From: Paracoccus alcaliphilus
GTDB lineage: Bacteria; Pseudomonadota; Alphaproteobacteria; Rhodobacterales; Rhodobacteraceae
Direction: 5' to 3'
Length of the DNA: 64,000 bases
Assembly (NCBI RefSeq): GCF_028553725.1
Contig: NZ_CP067126.1
Location: forward strand, 124,001-188,000
The notes under the pieces were generated by a model that made no database searches, was not told the DNA's origin, and saw only the letters and a list, made by a program, of their open reading frames with translations. Below, piece by piece: positions 17,996 through 27,055 of the stretch (position 1 is its first letter; every line of letters begins with the position of its first letter). The translations under genes and the position numbers were made by a program.

Positions 17996-19228
17996 TCAGG
18001 CGTGGATCTGGCCGCGCAGCACGGCATGGGCGCGATCAAGGAAGTCGATCTCTCCCATCTGCCCGCCCTTGAGCGCCATCGGCAGGCAGCGCCCGGACAG
18101 CTTGGCCTTCAGCACCGGAACGCCGGGGCAGATCATGCCCGCGAAATCCAGCCATGCCGGGGCCAGCCGCCCGACGATGGCGCTGGAGGTGTCGCCACCC
18201 GCCACGACCAGACCGCCGGGATGGCAGGTCCCGACCAGCCCGGCCACAAATCCTGCCGAGGCCTGCGCAAGATCCGCGGCAGAGACTGGCCCGGCAGGGT
18301 CGGCGGTCAGCAATGCGATGCAGTTCCGGCCCTTCGTCAGTTGTGCCGCGATCCGGCTCTGGACCTCGTCCAGCCGGGGGCCTCCGGCAAGCATGTCGGC
18401 CGGGGTGATCGGAAACCTGTCATAACCCTTTGCGGCGGCGATCTGCGCGGTGGTCAGCGATGATCGGCTGCCCGCAAAGGCAAGGATCGGGCGGCCACCG
18501 GCCATATCGCCGCTTGCAGCCGGGCCGGCTGGGCTGGCCGGAACGACGTCATGGGCGGCCAGCCAGGCCTCGGCCACCGAGGATGACCCGATCACCAGAC
18601 AGCGGCTGTTGGCCGCCGCAAGGTCGCGTCCGGCAGCTTCGACATCGGCCTGACCAAGCGCGTCGTAATAGCGGGGAAAGCTGCTGCCGGCAGCGCCGGG
18701 GGGCACGAGCTCCAGCCCTTCCAGCCCCAGTTGCGCAAGGTGCCGCAGCATGTCGGCCTCCAGCATCGGGGTGACCGGGTGGACCGACATCACGGGGTGG
18801 CGGTCGATGCGGTGGGTTCTGCCATCCGGGCCACGCGCGAAAAGCGTTCCGAACACCGCATGACGACCCAGCGAGGGCTGCCCGCCGATGATGGCCAGAT
18901 TGGCGATGCCGAGGGCGCGGGCCATGATCCGGGCCATCAGGATGAAATTGCCCGTCCGGGGGCTGCTGTCGAAGGTCGAGCAGATCTTGAGATGCAGGAA
19001 ATCGGGCGCAAAATCCGCAAGGCCGCTGCCAAGACGGCTGGCCAGCGCCGTTATCCGCCCTTGTCCAAGCGCGCGCGCATCGGTTGCGATCCCCCAGGCA
19101 TCCAGCCCCTCCAAATCGGCGGGACATGGCAGGTCGCGAAACAGCCGCGCCTTCAGCCCCGCCCGTGCCAATGTCGCCAGCGTATCGGACGCGCCGGTGA
19201 AGTCATCCGCCACAAATACATAGGCCAC
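17996..19228 (-). CDS. Four-carbon acid sugar kinase family (DUF1537; OiaK-like)
   Basis: 410 residues of the DUF1537/OtnK kinase family. The N-terminal motif ADDFTGASD (7-15) is diagnostic, and a C-terminal glycine-rich GGDTSSAIVG segment binds ATP in the family. Members phosphorylate D-threonate, 3-oxo-tetronates or 3-oxo-isoapionate. Last gene of the operon, directly after a RuBisCO-like protein; that pairing is the OiaK-OiaX arrangement known for 3-oxo-isoapionate catabolism, so OiaK is the favoured role. The start is GTG at 19228, 4 bp after the upstream stop. Confidence 0.8.
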   Translation of the reverse strand: MAYVFVADDFTGASDTLATLARAGLKARLFRDLPCPADLEGLDAWGIATDARALGQGRITALASRLGSGLADFAPDFLHLKICSTFDSSPRTGNFILMARIMARALGIANLAIIGGQPSLGRHAVFGTLFARGPDGRTHRIDRHPVMSVHPVTPMLEADMLRHLAQLGLEGLELVPPGAAGSSFPRYYDALGQADVEAAGRDLAAANSRCLVIGSSSVAEAWLAAHDVVPASPAGPAASGDMAGGRPILAFAGSRSSLTTAQIAAAKGYDRFPITPADMLAGGPRLDEVQSRIAAQLTKGRNCIALLTADPAGPVSAADLAQASAGFVAGLVGTCHPGGLVVAGGDTSSAIVGRLAPAWLDFAGMICPGVPVLKAKLSGRCLPMALKGGQMGEIDFLDRAHAVLRGQIHA

Positions 19229-19232
19229 GATC

Positions 19233-20489
19233 TCAGCCCTTCGCGCCGAAACGGGTCATGGCCTGTGCGAGTTCGGCGTGAGTTCGCGCGTATTGCTCCA
19301 GCGGGATGCCCGCGACCACCGCCTCATGCGCCTGACGCAACGAGGCCAACCCCGCCGCCGGGCCGTCGGGATGCGCCATGATCCCGCCGCCCGACAGGAA
19401 CATCAGATCGTCCGATCCGATCCGGGCCAGCGTATGCGGCAGCGTTCCCGCCCATTGACCGGATGAAAAGACCGGCATCACCCGGTCATCACCCGCCGCC
19501 ATCGGCGTCAGACAATGGCGCGCGGCTTCGGTCACGTCCTCGTCAAGGTCGGAAAACTTGCCGCCCATGCCATGAACATGCAGATGGTCGATCCCGGCCA
19601 GCCGATACAGCGCCTGATAGGCCCGCACCCCCATCCCCAGCAGCGGATGCCGGCCCATGCCGCCAAAGCCGTTCCGGTGCCCGTGGATCGCCAGCGGCGA
19701 ATGCCGGCGCAGCGTCTGCACCGCCGAAAGCCCCACCCAGTTCAGGGAAACCATCGCGCAGGTCCCTTCCTCGGCGGCCAGCAGATCGGCGTGGCGGCGC
19801 ATCGCATCCGTTTCATCGGTGATGTTGAAGGCGACCATCACCAGTTTGCCGGTCCGGTCGCGATGACGGCGCACGCGGTCCATCACGGCGCGGATACGCG
19901 CATCCACCGGGGCATGGGGATGGGTGCCCGCGATTTCGTCATCCTTCACGAAATCGGCCCCCGCCTCGCACAGCCTTGCGACCAGATCGGCGATATCCTC
20001 GGGCGAGAGGCCGATATTCGGTTTGATGATCGTGCCGAACAGGGGCCGGTCAGGGACCGAACTCAGGGCGCGCGTGCCGTCGATCCCGACCTGCGGCAGC
20101 TCGTACCGGGCGCGATACCCGGGCGTCACCGCGACATCTATCAGCTTGAGGCCCGTAACCTCGCCCAGATCATAGAGGTTGCCCGCCACGACCGATGCCA
20201 GCGTGGGCAGGTTCACGCCGACATTGTCCTCGGGATAGTCGATCACGACACGGAAAACGCCACAGGGGCCGTTCAACCCCTTCCGCTCGACCCATGCCGA
20301 ACGCAGCGTGGGGGTTTGCGAATGTCCAATCTGCCCGGTGCTGACGACCACGGCACCAAAGCGCGCGCGCAACTCGTCCGTTTCGCCATCGACGCGGACA
20401 AAGGTGCCCGCGCTTTGTTCCCCGGCCATCATCGCCGCGACATCGGCGATGGGGCAGGGCGTTTCCACGATATAGGTCGCACGAATCAT
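19233..20489 (-). CDS. RuBisCO-like protein, probable 3-oxo-isoapionate-4-phosphate transcarboxylase/hydrolase (OiaX-like)
   Basis: 418-residue RuBisCO large-chain superfamily member. The carbamylation and metal-ligand set is intact (Lys182, Asp184, Glu185 in DFVKDDE). The Lys175 equivalent is present (Lys156 in GTIIKPNIGLS), but the second lysine of the KPK motif is Asn158. His-Gly-His-Arg (269-272) and loop-6 Lys311 are kept. Such substitutions mark RuBisCO-like proteins, not CO2-fixing enzymes. With an adjacent DUF1537 kinase, OiaX (giving 3-phosphoglycerate and glycolate) is likely by context. Another RLP reaction cannot be excluded. Confidence 0.78.
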   Translation of the reverse strand: MIRATYIVETPCPIADVAAMMAGEQSAGTFVRVDGETDELRARFGAVVVSTGQIGHSQTPTLRSAWVERKGLNGPCGVFRVVIDYPEDNVGVNLPTLASVVAGNLYDLGEVTGLKLIDVAVTPGYRARYELPQVGIDGTRALSSVPDRPLFGTIIKPNIGLSPEDIADLVARLCEAGADFVKDDEIAGTHPHAPVDARIRAVMDRVRRHRDRTGKLVMVAFNITDETDAMRRHADLLAAEEGTCAMVSLNWVGLSAVQTLRRHSPLAIHGHRNGFGGMGRHPLLGMGVRAYQALYRLAGIDHLHVHGMGGKFSDLDEDVTEAARHCLTPMAAGDDRVMPVFSSGQWAGTLPHTLARIGSDDLMFLSGGGIMAHPDGPAAGLASLRQAHEAVVAGIPLEQYARTHAELAQAMTRFGAKG

Positions 20490-20492
20490 GGG

Positions 20493-21032
20493 TCAGATCT
20501 TCGACAGGTCAGGAAAGGGGCGGACGCGATCCTGACCATCCCAGCCGTCGGCAGCGGCGCGGATCATGTCGAACATGCGGCCCTTTGGGCCCCTGACCTC
20601 GGACAGCTCGATGCAGGTGCCGGGATGGGCCTCGCGGTCGAAATAGGCGAAACGCCCGTCCTCGCCGACCTTGCCCGACATCTTCACGCGGAAGCCCCGT
20701 TCCTCCATGATCGCCAGATCGCGGTCATAATCCTCGCTCCAGCAGGCGGTGTGCTGCAACCCCCAGTTCCCGGCATCGGTGAATTCCTTGTAGCACGAGG
20801 GCACGGCATTGCGGCACTGGATCAGCTCGATCTGGATATAGCCCGAATTCGCCAGCGCGACGGAATTGTGCGGCTCATGGCTTTGGCCCTCGAAAATGTA
20901 ATCCTCGATCGGCACGCGCGGGTTATAGAAGAAGGGACCGACCCCCATTACCTCGGACCAGTGTTGCATGGCCTTCTCGATATCGGGGACGACGAAGCCA
21001 AGCTGGCGGATCGGGCCAAGAAAGTGGCTCAT
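20493..21032 (-). CDS. VOC superfamily (glyoxalase fold) metalloenzyme
   Basis: 179 residues of the vicinal-oxygen-chelate fold. IRQLGFVVPDIEKAMQHW opens the first beta-alpha-beta-beta-beta module, and GLQHTACWSEDYDRDLAIM opens the second with a likely metal His. A Glu in IELSEVRG near the end is another ligand candidate. It sits between the TRAP transporter and the RuBisCO-like protein with 3-4 bp gaps, so it almost certainly acts in the same pathway. An epimerase or isomerase feeding the kinase is my inference; the usual apionate oxidoreductases are absent here. Confidence 0.75.
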   Translation of the reverse strand: MSHFLGPIRQLGFVVPDIEKAMQHWSEVMGVGPFFYNPRVPIEDYIFEGQSHEPHNSVALANSGYIQIELIQCRNAVPSCYKEFTDAGNWGLQHTACWSEDYDRDLAIMEERGFRVKMSGKVGEDGRFAYFDREAHPGTCIELSEVRGPKGRMFDMIRAAADGWDGQDRVRPFPDLSKI

Positions 21033-21035
21033 GGG

Positions 21036-22313
21036 TTACTCCATCAGATAGTTGGGCAGCCAGGCGCTGAGGCCCGGAAACAGGGTGACCAGAACAAGCG
21101 CCACGAAAAGCGGCAGAAAGAAGGGCGCCACACCGCGCACGACCTCGCCGAAGGGCATCTTGGCCGCGATCGACATCATGTAGAGGCTCATGCCGACCGG
21201 AGGGGTCAGCAGGCCGATCATCAGGTTCAGCACCATGACCACGCCGATCTGTTCGGGCGGCGCCCCGGCCTGGATCAGCGCGGGCGTCACGATGGGGGCG
21301 ATGATCAGAATGGCGGCGATGCTTTCGAGGAACATCCCCGCCACCAGCAGCACAAGGTTCAGGATCAGCAGCAGCACCAGCGGATTGTCCGAGATGCCAA
21401 GAAGCCATGCCCCCGCCCTTGCCGGGATCTGGTCCATGGTCAGCACCCATGCAAAGACCGCTGCCGCCGCCACGACAAAAAGGATGTTCGCGGTGGCCAG
21501 AACGGTGTCCCGGGTGGCCTCGACCAGCGCGCGAATGGTCAGGCTGCGATAGATCAGAAAACCGATCAGGATCGCATAGGCCACGGTGATCCCGGCGGCC
21601 TCGGTCGGGCCGAACATCCCCGACAGCAATCCCCCGATCAGCAGAACCGGCGTCAGCAGCGCGGGAAAAGAGATCACCGACAGTTTCACGAATGCCGGGA
21701 AGGTCGGCGAAACATCATCGCGCGGCAGGTTATGGCGACGGGCGATCAGCGCGATATACGCCATCAGCATGGCGGTGATGATGAAGGCGGGCAGGATACC
21801 GGCCAGCAGCAGCTTCACGGCGGAAACCTCGGCCGCGGTGGCAAAGATGATCAGCGGGATCGAGGGCGGGAAGATCGGACCGATGGTGGCCGCGGCAATC
21901 GACAGCCCTGCGGCAAAGCGACGGCTGTAACCCTGCGCCACCATCTCGCGGACCTGCATGGCGCCCATCGCGCCGATATCGGCCAGCGCGGCCCCCGACA
22001 TCCCGGCAAAGACCAGCGACAGCAGCACGTTGACATGCGCCATGCCGCCGCGCACGCGCCCGACGACCATCCGCACCAGATCGAACATATGGCGGGTGAC
22101 GCCGGTGGCGGTCAGCAACCCGGCGGCCAGAATGAACATCGGCACCGCCAGAAGGGGCGAGCTGTCGATCGAGTTGACGGCGCGTTGCAGCAGGACAGAC
22201 AGCGGCAGGTCATGCCAGAAGATCGCAAAGCCCGCCGACAAACCCAGTGCGACGGCGATCGGGGCGCCGATGACCAGAAGGATGGCAAAGCCGATCAGAA
22301 GGGTCAGCGTCAC
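21036..22313 (-). CDS. dctM: TRAP transporter large permease (DctM)
   Basis: 425 residues, about 12 membrane segments. The start is GTG 22313, overlapping the DctQ stop (GTGA) with AAAGGAG upstream. Typical DctM blocks are ALGLSAGFAIFW near the N-terminus and IGLLTPPVGMSLYMMSIAAK near residues 360-380. It drives Na+-coupled uptake with DctQ and DctP. The operon suggests an acid-sugar substrate. Confidence 0.93.
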   Translation of the reverse strand: MTLTLLIGFAILLVIGAPIAVALGLSAGFAIFWHDLPLSVLLQRAVNSIDSSPLLAVPMFILAAGLLTATGVTRHMFDLVRMVVGRVRGGMAHVNVLLSLVFAGMSGAALADIGAMGAMQVREMVAQGYSRRFAAGLSIAAATIGPIFPPSIPLIIFATAAEVSAVKLLLAGILPAFIITAMLMAYIALIARRHNLPRDDVSPTFPAFVKLSVISFPALLTPVLLIGGLLSGMFGPTEAAGITVAYAILIGFLIYRSLTIRALVEATRDTVLATANILFVVAAAAVFAWVLTMDQIPARAGAWLLGISDNPLVLLLILNLVLLVAGMFLESIAAILIIAPIVTPALIQAGAPPEQIGVVMVLNLMIGLLTPPVGMSLYMMSIAAKMPFGEVVRGVAPFFLPLFVALVLVTLFPGLSAWLPNYLME

Positions 22314-22822
22314 GACGCGCTCCTTTCGGATTTGAGCAGCGACCGGATGCGCCACGCCGCCATGACGATCAGCAGCAGCAGGCTGGCCAGGATCGGGGCA
22401 TAGAACCAGATGTTCTGCATCCCCAGTGCGGCGGTGCGAAAGCGCCATGCCCGAAACAGATAGAGGTATCCGCCCCAGATGCTCATCGCGGCGAAGGCGA
22501 TGATCGAAAGCTCGGCCAGGATCAGGCACAGCTTTCTGGGCATTGCGGGCAGCAGGTTGACGAAGACATCAACCGCGACATGCTGCCCCTTCAGCGCAAG
22601 AACCGGCGCGGTCAGATAGACGCAGAGAACCCCGGCCAGCCGCGATATCTCTTCGGCACGGGGCAGACCCATGTTCCAGATATTGCGCGCCGCGATTTGC
22701 GCGACGATCAACGCGACGATCAGCAGCATCAGGCCGGTGGCCACGGTCAGAAGGGCGGTCGAGATCCATTCCAGCGCCCGGGGGGCGGGCGCTGGTTCGG
22801 GCGGGGTGATGATATCGGACAT
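22310..22822 (-). CDS. dctQ: TRAP transporter small permease (DctQ)
   Basis: 170 residues, four predicted membrane helices and the RNIWNMGLPRAEEISR motif typical of DctQ. ATG 22822 lies one base after the DctP stop, so translation is probably coupled. A longer in-frame start at 22861 would overlap dctP. It forms the membrane complex with DctM. Confidence 0.9.
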   Translation of the reverse strand: MSDIITPPEPAPAPRALEWISTALLTVATGLMLLIVALIVAQIAARNIWNMGLPRAEEISRLAGVLCVYLTAPVLALKGQHVAVDVFVNLLPAMPRKLCLILAELSIIAFAAMSIWGGYLYLFRAWRFRTAALGMQNIWFYAPILASLLLLIVMAAWRIRSLLKSERSAS

Positions 22823-22823
22823 C

Positions 22824-23837
22824 TCAGGAAATCGCGGCGACTTCGGCGTAGAATTCACCATACTGGCTGTCGAACTCGCCCGCGATCCGGGTTTTCACGC
22901 TGTCCCGGAAGGCATCAAGGTCCAGCCCGGCGGCTTCGTCCACAATGGTCATGCCGCGTTCGCGCAACGCCTCCAGATCGGTGGCTTCGGATGCCTGCAT
23001 CTCGGTCGAGGCACGGGCGCGCGTCTCGGACGAGGCTTCGGCGATGGCCTGCTGATGCGCCTCGGGCAGACCCTGCCAGACATCGTCATTCATCATCACC
23101 ATCTGCGCAGCCGAGGTATGGCCGGTCAGGATCAGATGCGACTGCACATCCGCCAGATTGGCGGTCAGGATCACATTGAGCGGATTTTCCTGTCCCTGCA
23201 CGACGCCGGTGGCCAGCGCGGTCGGCACCTCGGACCAGTCCACGGGCACCGGCACGGCGCCCAGCCCCTCGACGGTCGCCATATAGATCGGGAAGGGAAT
23301 GGCGCGGATCCTCTGGCCCGCAAGATCCCCGGGTTTGAGGGTCGCCTGATTGGTGGTCAGGTGTCGGGTCCCGAAATAGAAACCATAAATCACCCGGGTT
23401 CCGGATGCGGCGATCAGCCCGTCGTTCAGCGACTGCATGACCGGGCCGCCGGCATCGGTCACCGCCAGCAGGTGATCGATATCGCGATAGAGATAGGGCG
23501 TATCAAATGCGGCAAAGGGCGCATAAAGCGAACCGATCGCCCCCGCGGTATTGTGCGAGAATGCGATCGAGCCGGTCGAGACCGCTTCGGCCAGTTCCTG
23601 AAGTTTTCCCAACTGCGAGTTGGGGAATATCTGGATATTGATCTCGCCGCCGGTCTTCTCGGCTACCGCTTCGGCAAACCATTCCGCCTGCGCACCTGCG
23701 ATGGAATTCGGCGTGTGCATATGGCCATAACGCAGGGTCGTTGCCGCCGCTGCGCCCTTGCCCAGATATGGTGTTGCCAGCACGGCGCCACCGGCGATCA
23801 ACAGACCCCGCCGCGAAATGCGGATCGAATTCGTCAT
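22824..23837 (-). CDS. dctP: TRAP transporter solute-binding protein (DctP)
   Basis: 337 residues. The N-terminus MTNSIRISRRGLLIAGGAVL has a twin-arginine-like SRRGLL motif before the hydrophobic core, then a GKGAAAAT cleavage region. DctP core blocks such as FPNSQLGKLQELAEAV and PGDLAGQRIRA are present. First gene of the operon dctP-dctQ-dctM-VOC-RLP-kinase. GGGAGGGG precedes the start. The ligand is probably a sugar acid. Confidence 0.92.
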   Translation of the reverse strand: MTNSIRISRRGLLIAGGAVLATPYLGKGAAAATTLRYGHMHTPNSIAGAQAEWFAEAVAEKTGGEINIQIFPNSQLGKLQELAEAVSTGSIAFSHNTAGAIGSLYAPFAAFDTPYLYRDIDHLLAVTDAGGPVMQSLNDGLIAASGTRVIYGFYFGTRHLTTNQATLKPGDLAGQRIRAIPFPIYMATVEGLGAVPVPVDWSEVPTALATGVVQGQENPLNVILTANLADVQSHLILTGHTSAAQMVMMNDDVWQGLPEAHQQAIAEASSETRARASTEMQASEATDLEALRERGMTIVDEAAGLDLDAFRDSVKTRIAGEFDSQYGEFYAEVAAIS

Positions 23838-23948
23838 CTTCCCCTCCCGAAAGCAGATTCTGCGACGAGGCTTTCGAACGCCGCGCATTGACGAAAACAT
23901 TATGGGAAGTGCATAGAGCCAACAACGACAGTTTTTTGAGGGGTTTTG

Positions 23949-24965
23949 ATGGATCGCGCGCCACCCAACCGTGCCGGTATCCGCGAGATCGCCCGCGCGG
24001 CCGGGGTGTCCGAGGCGACGGTGGACCGGGTGCTGCATGGCCGCCCGAATGTCCGGCGCGCCACCGCCGAACGTGTTCTGGCCGCCGCCGCCGAATGTCG
24101 CTATCTGCCCGATGCAGAGTTGGCGCGGCTGGCGCGTCGCGATCGGCTGCGGCTGGTCGTGGTGCTGCCGGGGGGTGCGAATTCCTATATCCGGGGGCTG
24201 AACGACGACCTGCGGATCTGGTCGCAATCGCGCGATCGCGGCGCGCGGATCCAGAGTTTTCTTGTCGATTCGATGGCGCCCGATGACATGGTGCGTTGCC
24301 TGCGGCGTCTGGGGCGCAAGGCGGATGCGGTGGCTTTCTTTGGCGTGGATCATCCGCTGGTCCGTGACGAGGCCAATGCGCTGGTCGATGCCGGCAAGAC
24401 GGTGATGACGCTGATCAGCGACGTGACCGGCTGCCGGCGGCAGGCCTATATCGGCATCGACAATCTGGCGGCCGGGCGCACGGCGGCCTTCCTGATGGCC
24501 CGCGCCGCGCCGCCCGAAGGTGGCAAGATCGCCCTTGTTGCCGCGACGCGTCATTACCGGGCCCATGTGGAACGCGAACTTGGATTTCAGCAGCTGATCG
24601 GGCGGGATTGGCCATGCCTCGGCTTTGCGGGCACGGTCGAAGGGCAGGACGATCCGCAGATCAATGCGCGGCTGACGGCGGAATTGCTGGACAGAACGCC
24701 GGATCTGATCGGGATCTATAATGTCGGCGGCGCGTCAGAGGGGATCGGGGCGGAACTGCGCCGTCGCGGACGCGCGGGTCAGGTCCAGCTGATCGGCCAC
24801 GGCCTCAGCCCCGGCACGCGGCAATTGCTGGCCGAAGGGGTGATGAGCGCGGTTCTGACCCAGCGCAGCCGATCCCTGATGGAGGTGATGGTGGATCAGC
24901 TTCATGCAGTGGCGGCCCCGTCTTTTCTGCCGTTGCAGTTCATCTTTCCGACGAATCTGCCGTGA
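23949..24965 (+). CDS. LacI-family transcriptional regulator
   Basis: 338 residues. The N-terminal LacI helix-turn-helix (GIREIARAAGVSEATVDRVL, about 9-28) is followed by a hinge (NVRRATAERVLAAA) and a periplasmic-binding-like effector domain. It is divergent from dctP, 111 bp away, and is the obvious local regulator of the TRAP/RLP operon. GAGGGG lies upstream of the ATG. I could not find a convincing full palindromic operator in the intergenic region. Confidence 0.88.
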   Translation: MDRAPPNRAGIREIARAAGVSEATVDRVLHGRPNVRRATAERVLAAAAECRYLPDAELARLARRDRLRLVVVLPGGANSYIRGLNDDLRIWSQSRDRGARIQSFLVDSMAPDDMVRCLRRLGRKADAVAFFGVDHPLVRDEANALVDAGKTVMTLISDVTGCRRQAYIGIDNLAAGRTAAFLMARAAPPEGGKIALVAATRHYRAHVERELGFQQLIGRDWPCLGFAGTVEGQDDPQINARLTAELLDRTPDLIGIYNVGGASEGIGAELRRRGRAGQVQLIGHGLSPGTRQLLAEGVMSAVLTQRSRSLMEVMVDQLHAVAAPSFLPLQFIFPTNLP

Positions 24966-25186
24966 CTGGCCATCGACCGTGACGCCGGATGGGGCCGGCC
25001 AGTGGCGAAACGGTTGCGCGCTCTCAGACCCGTCCGGCGCGAGGACAGAGACAGCAATGCGCCAAAGCGCTTGTTTCATCCATAAATTTACGCGACCTTA
25101 CCGGCAAATGCCAAATCACCTGGGATATGTCGGCCTGCGAGGGGGCAGGTCATGTTTCCCGCGCCACGATTGTCAAGGAGCGAGAG

Positions 25187-26263
25187 ATGAACCCCTATTC
25201 GGCCCTTCCTGCATCCGCGTTCTGGCGAAGTGCTGTCGCCGAGCCGGCTCGGCATGACATCGCGGGGTTGTGGCAGCCCAAATTCCTGATCGAGCGGACC
25301 GACAACGTCGTGACCTATGGTTCCTGCTTCGCGCAGCATATCGGGCGCGCGTTGAAGGCGCGGAAATACCGCTGGCTCAGCACCGAAAACCCGCCCGAGG
25401 ATGTGTCCGACGAGACGGCAAGCGAATACAACTATCGGGTCTTTTCCAGCCGGACGGCGAATATCTATACCGCGACGCTGTTGCTGCAATGGGCGCGCTG
25501 GTCGTTTGGCAAGGCCGAAGCCCCTGACGAGGTGTGGCTGGATGCGGGCCGCGCCGTCGATCCGTTCCGCCCCCGGATCGAACCCGACGGCTTTGCCTCG
25601 GCCGACGAGATGCGCAGGATGCGCGGCGTGACCCTGCGCGCGTTCCGCAAAAGCGTTCTGGAGGCGCGGTATTTCGTGTTTACGCTTGGCCTGACCGAAA
25701 GGTGGATCAATGGACAGGGCGGTTATGAATATCCCATGTGCCCGGGCACGGCTGGCGGACGTTTCGACCCGGAAAAGCACCAGTTCGAGAATCTTGACTA
25801 CAACAGGATCGTCACGGCGCTTGAAGAGGCGTTTGACATCTTTCGCGCTGCCAATCCGGGCTTGCGGTTCATCCTGACCGTCTCTCCGGTTCCGCTGACC
25901 GCCACGGCCTCGGGGCAGCATGTCCTGACGGCGACGACGCAGTCAAAATCCGTGCTGCGTGCCGTTGCAGGACATTTCGCGGATCGCTGCGATGATGTGG
26001 ATTACTTTCCGTCCTATGAAATCATCACCAGCCCGGTCTTCCGCGGAGCCTTCTTCGAGCCCAACCTGCGCAGCGTAAAGCCAAAGGGCGTCGATTTCGT
26101 CATGAACAGCTTTTTCCGGGACATGGCCACAAAGTTCGGAACGGGCGAAGCAGAAGCTGCCCCGAGGCGGCAGTCCCGGCCTAAGCGGCAGCCCTTGGCG
26201 GATAGTGCCGACGATCTGGTCTGCGAAGAGCAACTTCTGGCCGCATTCGGAGACCGGAAATGA
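25187..26263 (+). CDS. GSCFA domain protein
   Basis: 358 residues with the GSCFA signature (VTYGSCFAQHIGRAL, about residues 44-58) and the downstream YNYRVFSSRTANIYTA block. GSCFA proteins (PF08885) are bacterial proteins of unclear biochemistry, probably SGNH-like hydrolases, often found near polysaccharide or sulfotransferase-like genes, as here. ATG 25187 is preceded by AAGGAG; longer in-frame starts (from 24989) lack this. A Pro/Arg-rich linker near the C-terminus may be flexible. The 220 bp before it hold no supported gene. Confidence 0.85.
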   Translation: MNPYSALPASAFWRSAVAEPARHDIAGLWQPKFLIERTDNVVTYGSCFAQHIGRALKARKYRWLSTENPPEDVSDETASEYNYRVFSSRTANIYTATLLLQWARWSFGKAEAPDEVWLDAGRAVDPFRPRIEPDGFASADEMRRMRGVTLRAFRKSVLEARYFVFTLGLTERWINGQGGYEYPMCPGTAGGRFDPEKHQFENLDYNRIVTALEEAFDIFRAANPGLRFILTVSPVPLTATASGQHVLTATTQSKSVLRAVAGHFADRCDDVDYFPSYEIITSPVFRGAFFEPNLRSVKPKGVDFVMNSFFRDMATKFGTGEAEAAPRRQSRPKRQPLADSADDLVCEEQLLAAFGDRK

Positions 26264-26994
26264 TACGCTTGTGTGTGCTTTCGAACAGCCATTCCGCCGC
26301 CTTGAAACTTGCCTGGGACGAGATGTCCGCAGATCACCCCGATATCGCCCTGACGTTTTTCGCAGCACGCGGCGGGCGGATCGGCAAGTTGCAGGTCCGT
26401 GGTGACGAGCTTGTTCCTCTGGACGACATCCTGGCGGATCAGATTGCCCTGACGTCCGGCGGGAAACGGTCCGTCCGCCCGAATGATTACGATGCCTTCC
26501 TGGTTTACGGCTATGGCAAGGCACAGTTGAAGGGCGGTGGTGCGGCGCGGTTCAGTTCGGCCTTCGCAGATCGGGTCACGATTGAGCGCGCGCGCAAACG
26601 CCTATTGTCGGAGCGTCTTCTGATCCGGCTGCGGAAAATCACCGACAAGCCGGTTTTTATTTGTCCTTGCCCCTTGCCGACGCAGCAGGATGGCAAGTCC
26701 GCGCCGCGACTGAAGGATTACCATGACGAAATGGACCTGCTTCAGCGGGTTGTCTTTTCGCCGCTGTCCGCAACGCTGGTGCCACAACCGGCAGAGACGA
26801 TCCTTGATGGCTCGGCGACCCGCCCGGAATATGGCGAGGGATCTGTAAGGCTGCGCGTACCCGGAGAGGGTCTGGCCGCGCATGACAGTGGCGAACGCCT
26901 GCATATGAACAAGGAATATGGCAGGGTATGGTTGACGCATTTTCTGCCGCTGCTGACGACGATCAAGGACAAGTACCTGTTGTCGGCACGATAG
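26260..26994 (+). CDS. Unrecognised protein, possible SGNH-like partner of GSCFA
   Basis: 244 residues, coupled to the GSCFA gene by an ATGA overlap. I do not recognise a family with certainty. The start LCVLSNSHSAALKLAW and a late ERLHMNKEYG histidine could be block I and block V of an SGNH-type fold, as in acyl-esterase-like glycan-modifying proteins. No signal peptide or membrane segment was seen. The context argues for a role in the neighbouring glycan locus. Confidence 0.6.
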   Translation: MIRLCVLSNSHSAALKLAWDEMSADHPDIALTFFAARGGRIGKLQVRGDELVPLDDILADQIALTSGGKRSVRPNDYDAFLVYGYGKAQLKGGGAARFSSAFADRVTIERARKRLLSERLLIRLRKITDKPVFICPCPLPTQQDGKSAPRLKDYHDEMDLLQRVVFSPLSATLVPQPAETILDGSATRPEYGEGSVRLRVPGEGLAAHDSGERLHMNKEYGRVWLTHFLPLLTTIKDKYLLSAR

Positions 26995-27021
26995 GTTTCT
27001 TCGACCCCGGCACATATCCGG

Positions 27022-27043
27022 CCGTCGCCTATTCGCGCGACGG
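27022..27043. terminator. Convergent terminator
   Basis: CCGTCGC (27022-27028) pairs with GCGACGG (27037-27043) across an 8-nt loop. It sits in the 61-bp gap between the convergent ends of the unrecognised gene (26994) and the sulfotransferase-like gene (27056). Confidence 0.5.
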
Positions 27044-27055
27044 TCCCTGTGATGG

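Noticed and set aside
19233..20489. Genuine RuBisCO large subunit for CO2 fixation
   Set aside because: The second lysine of KPK is Asn, no small subunit or phosphoribulokinase is nearby, and context is acid-sugar catabolism.
19515..22403. 962-codon open frame on the plus strand
   Set aside because: Shadow of the RuBisCO-like, VOC and TRAP genes; biased His/Gln/Asp composition.
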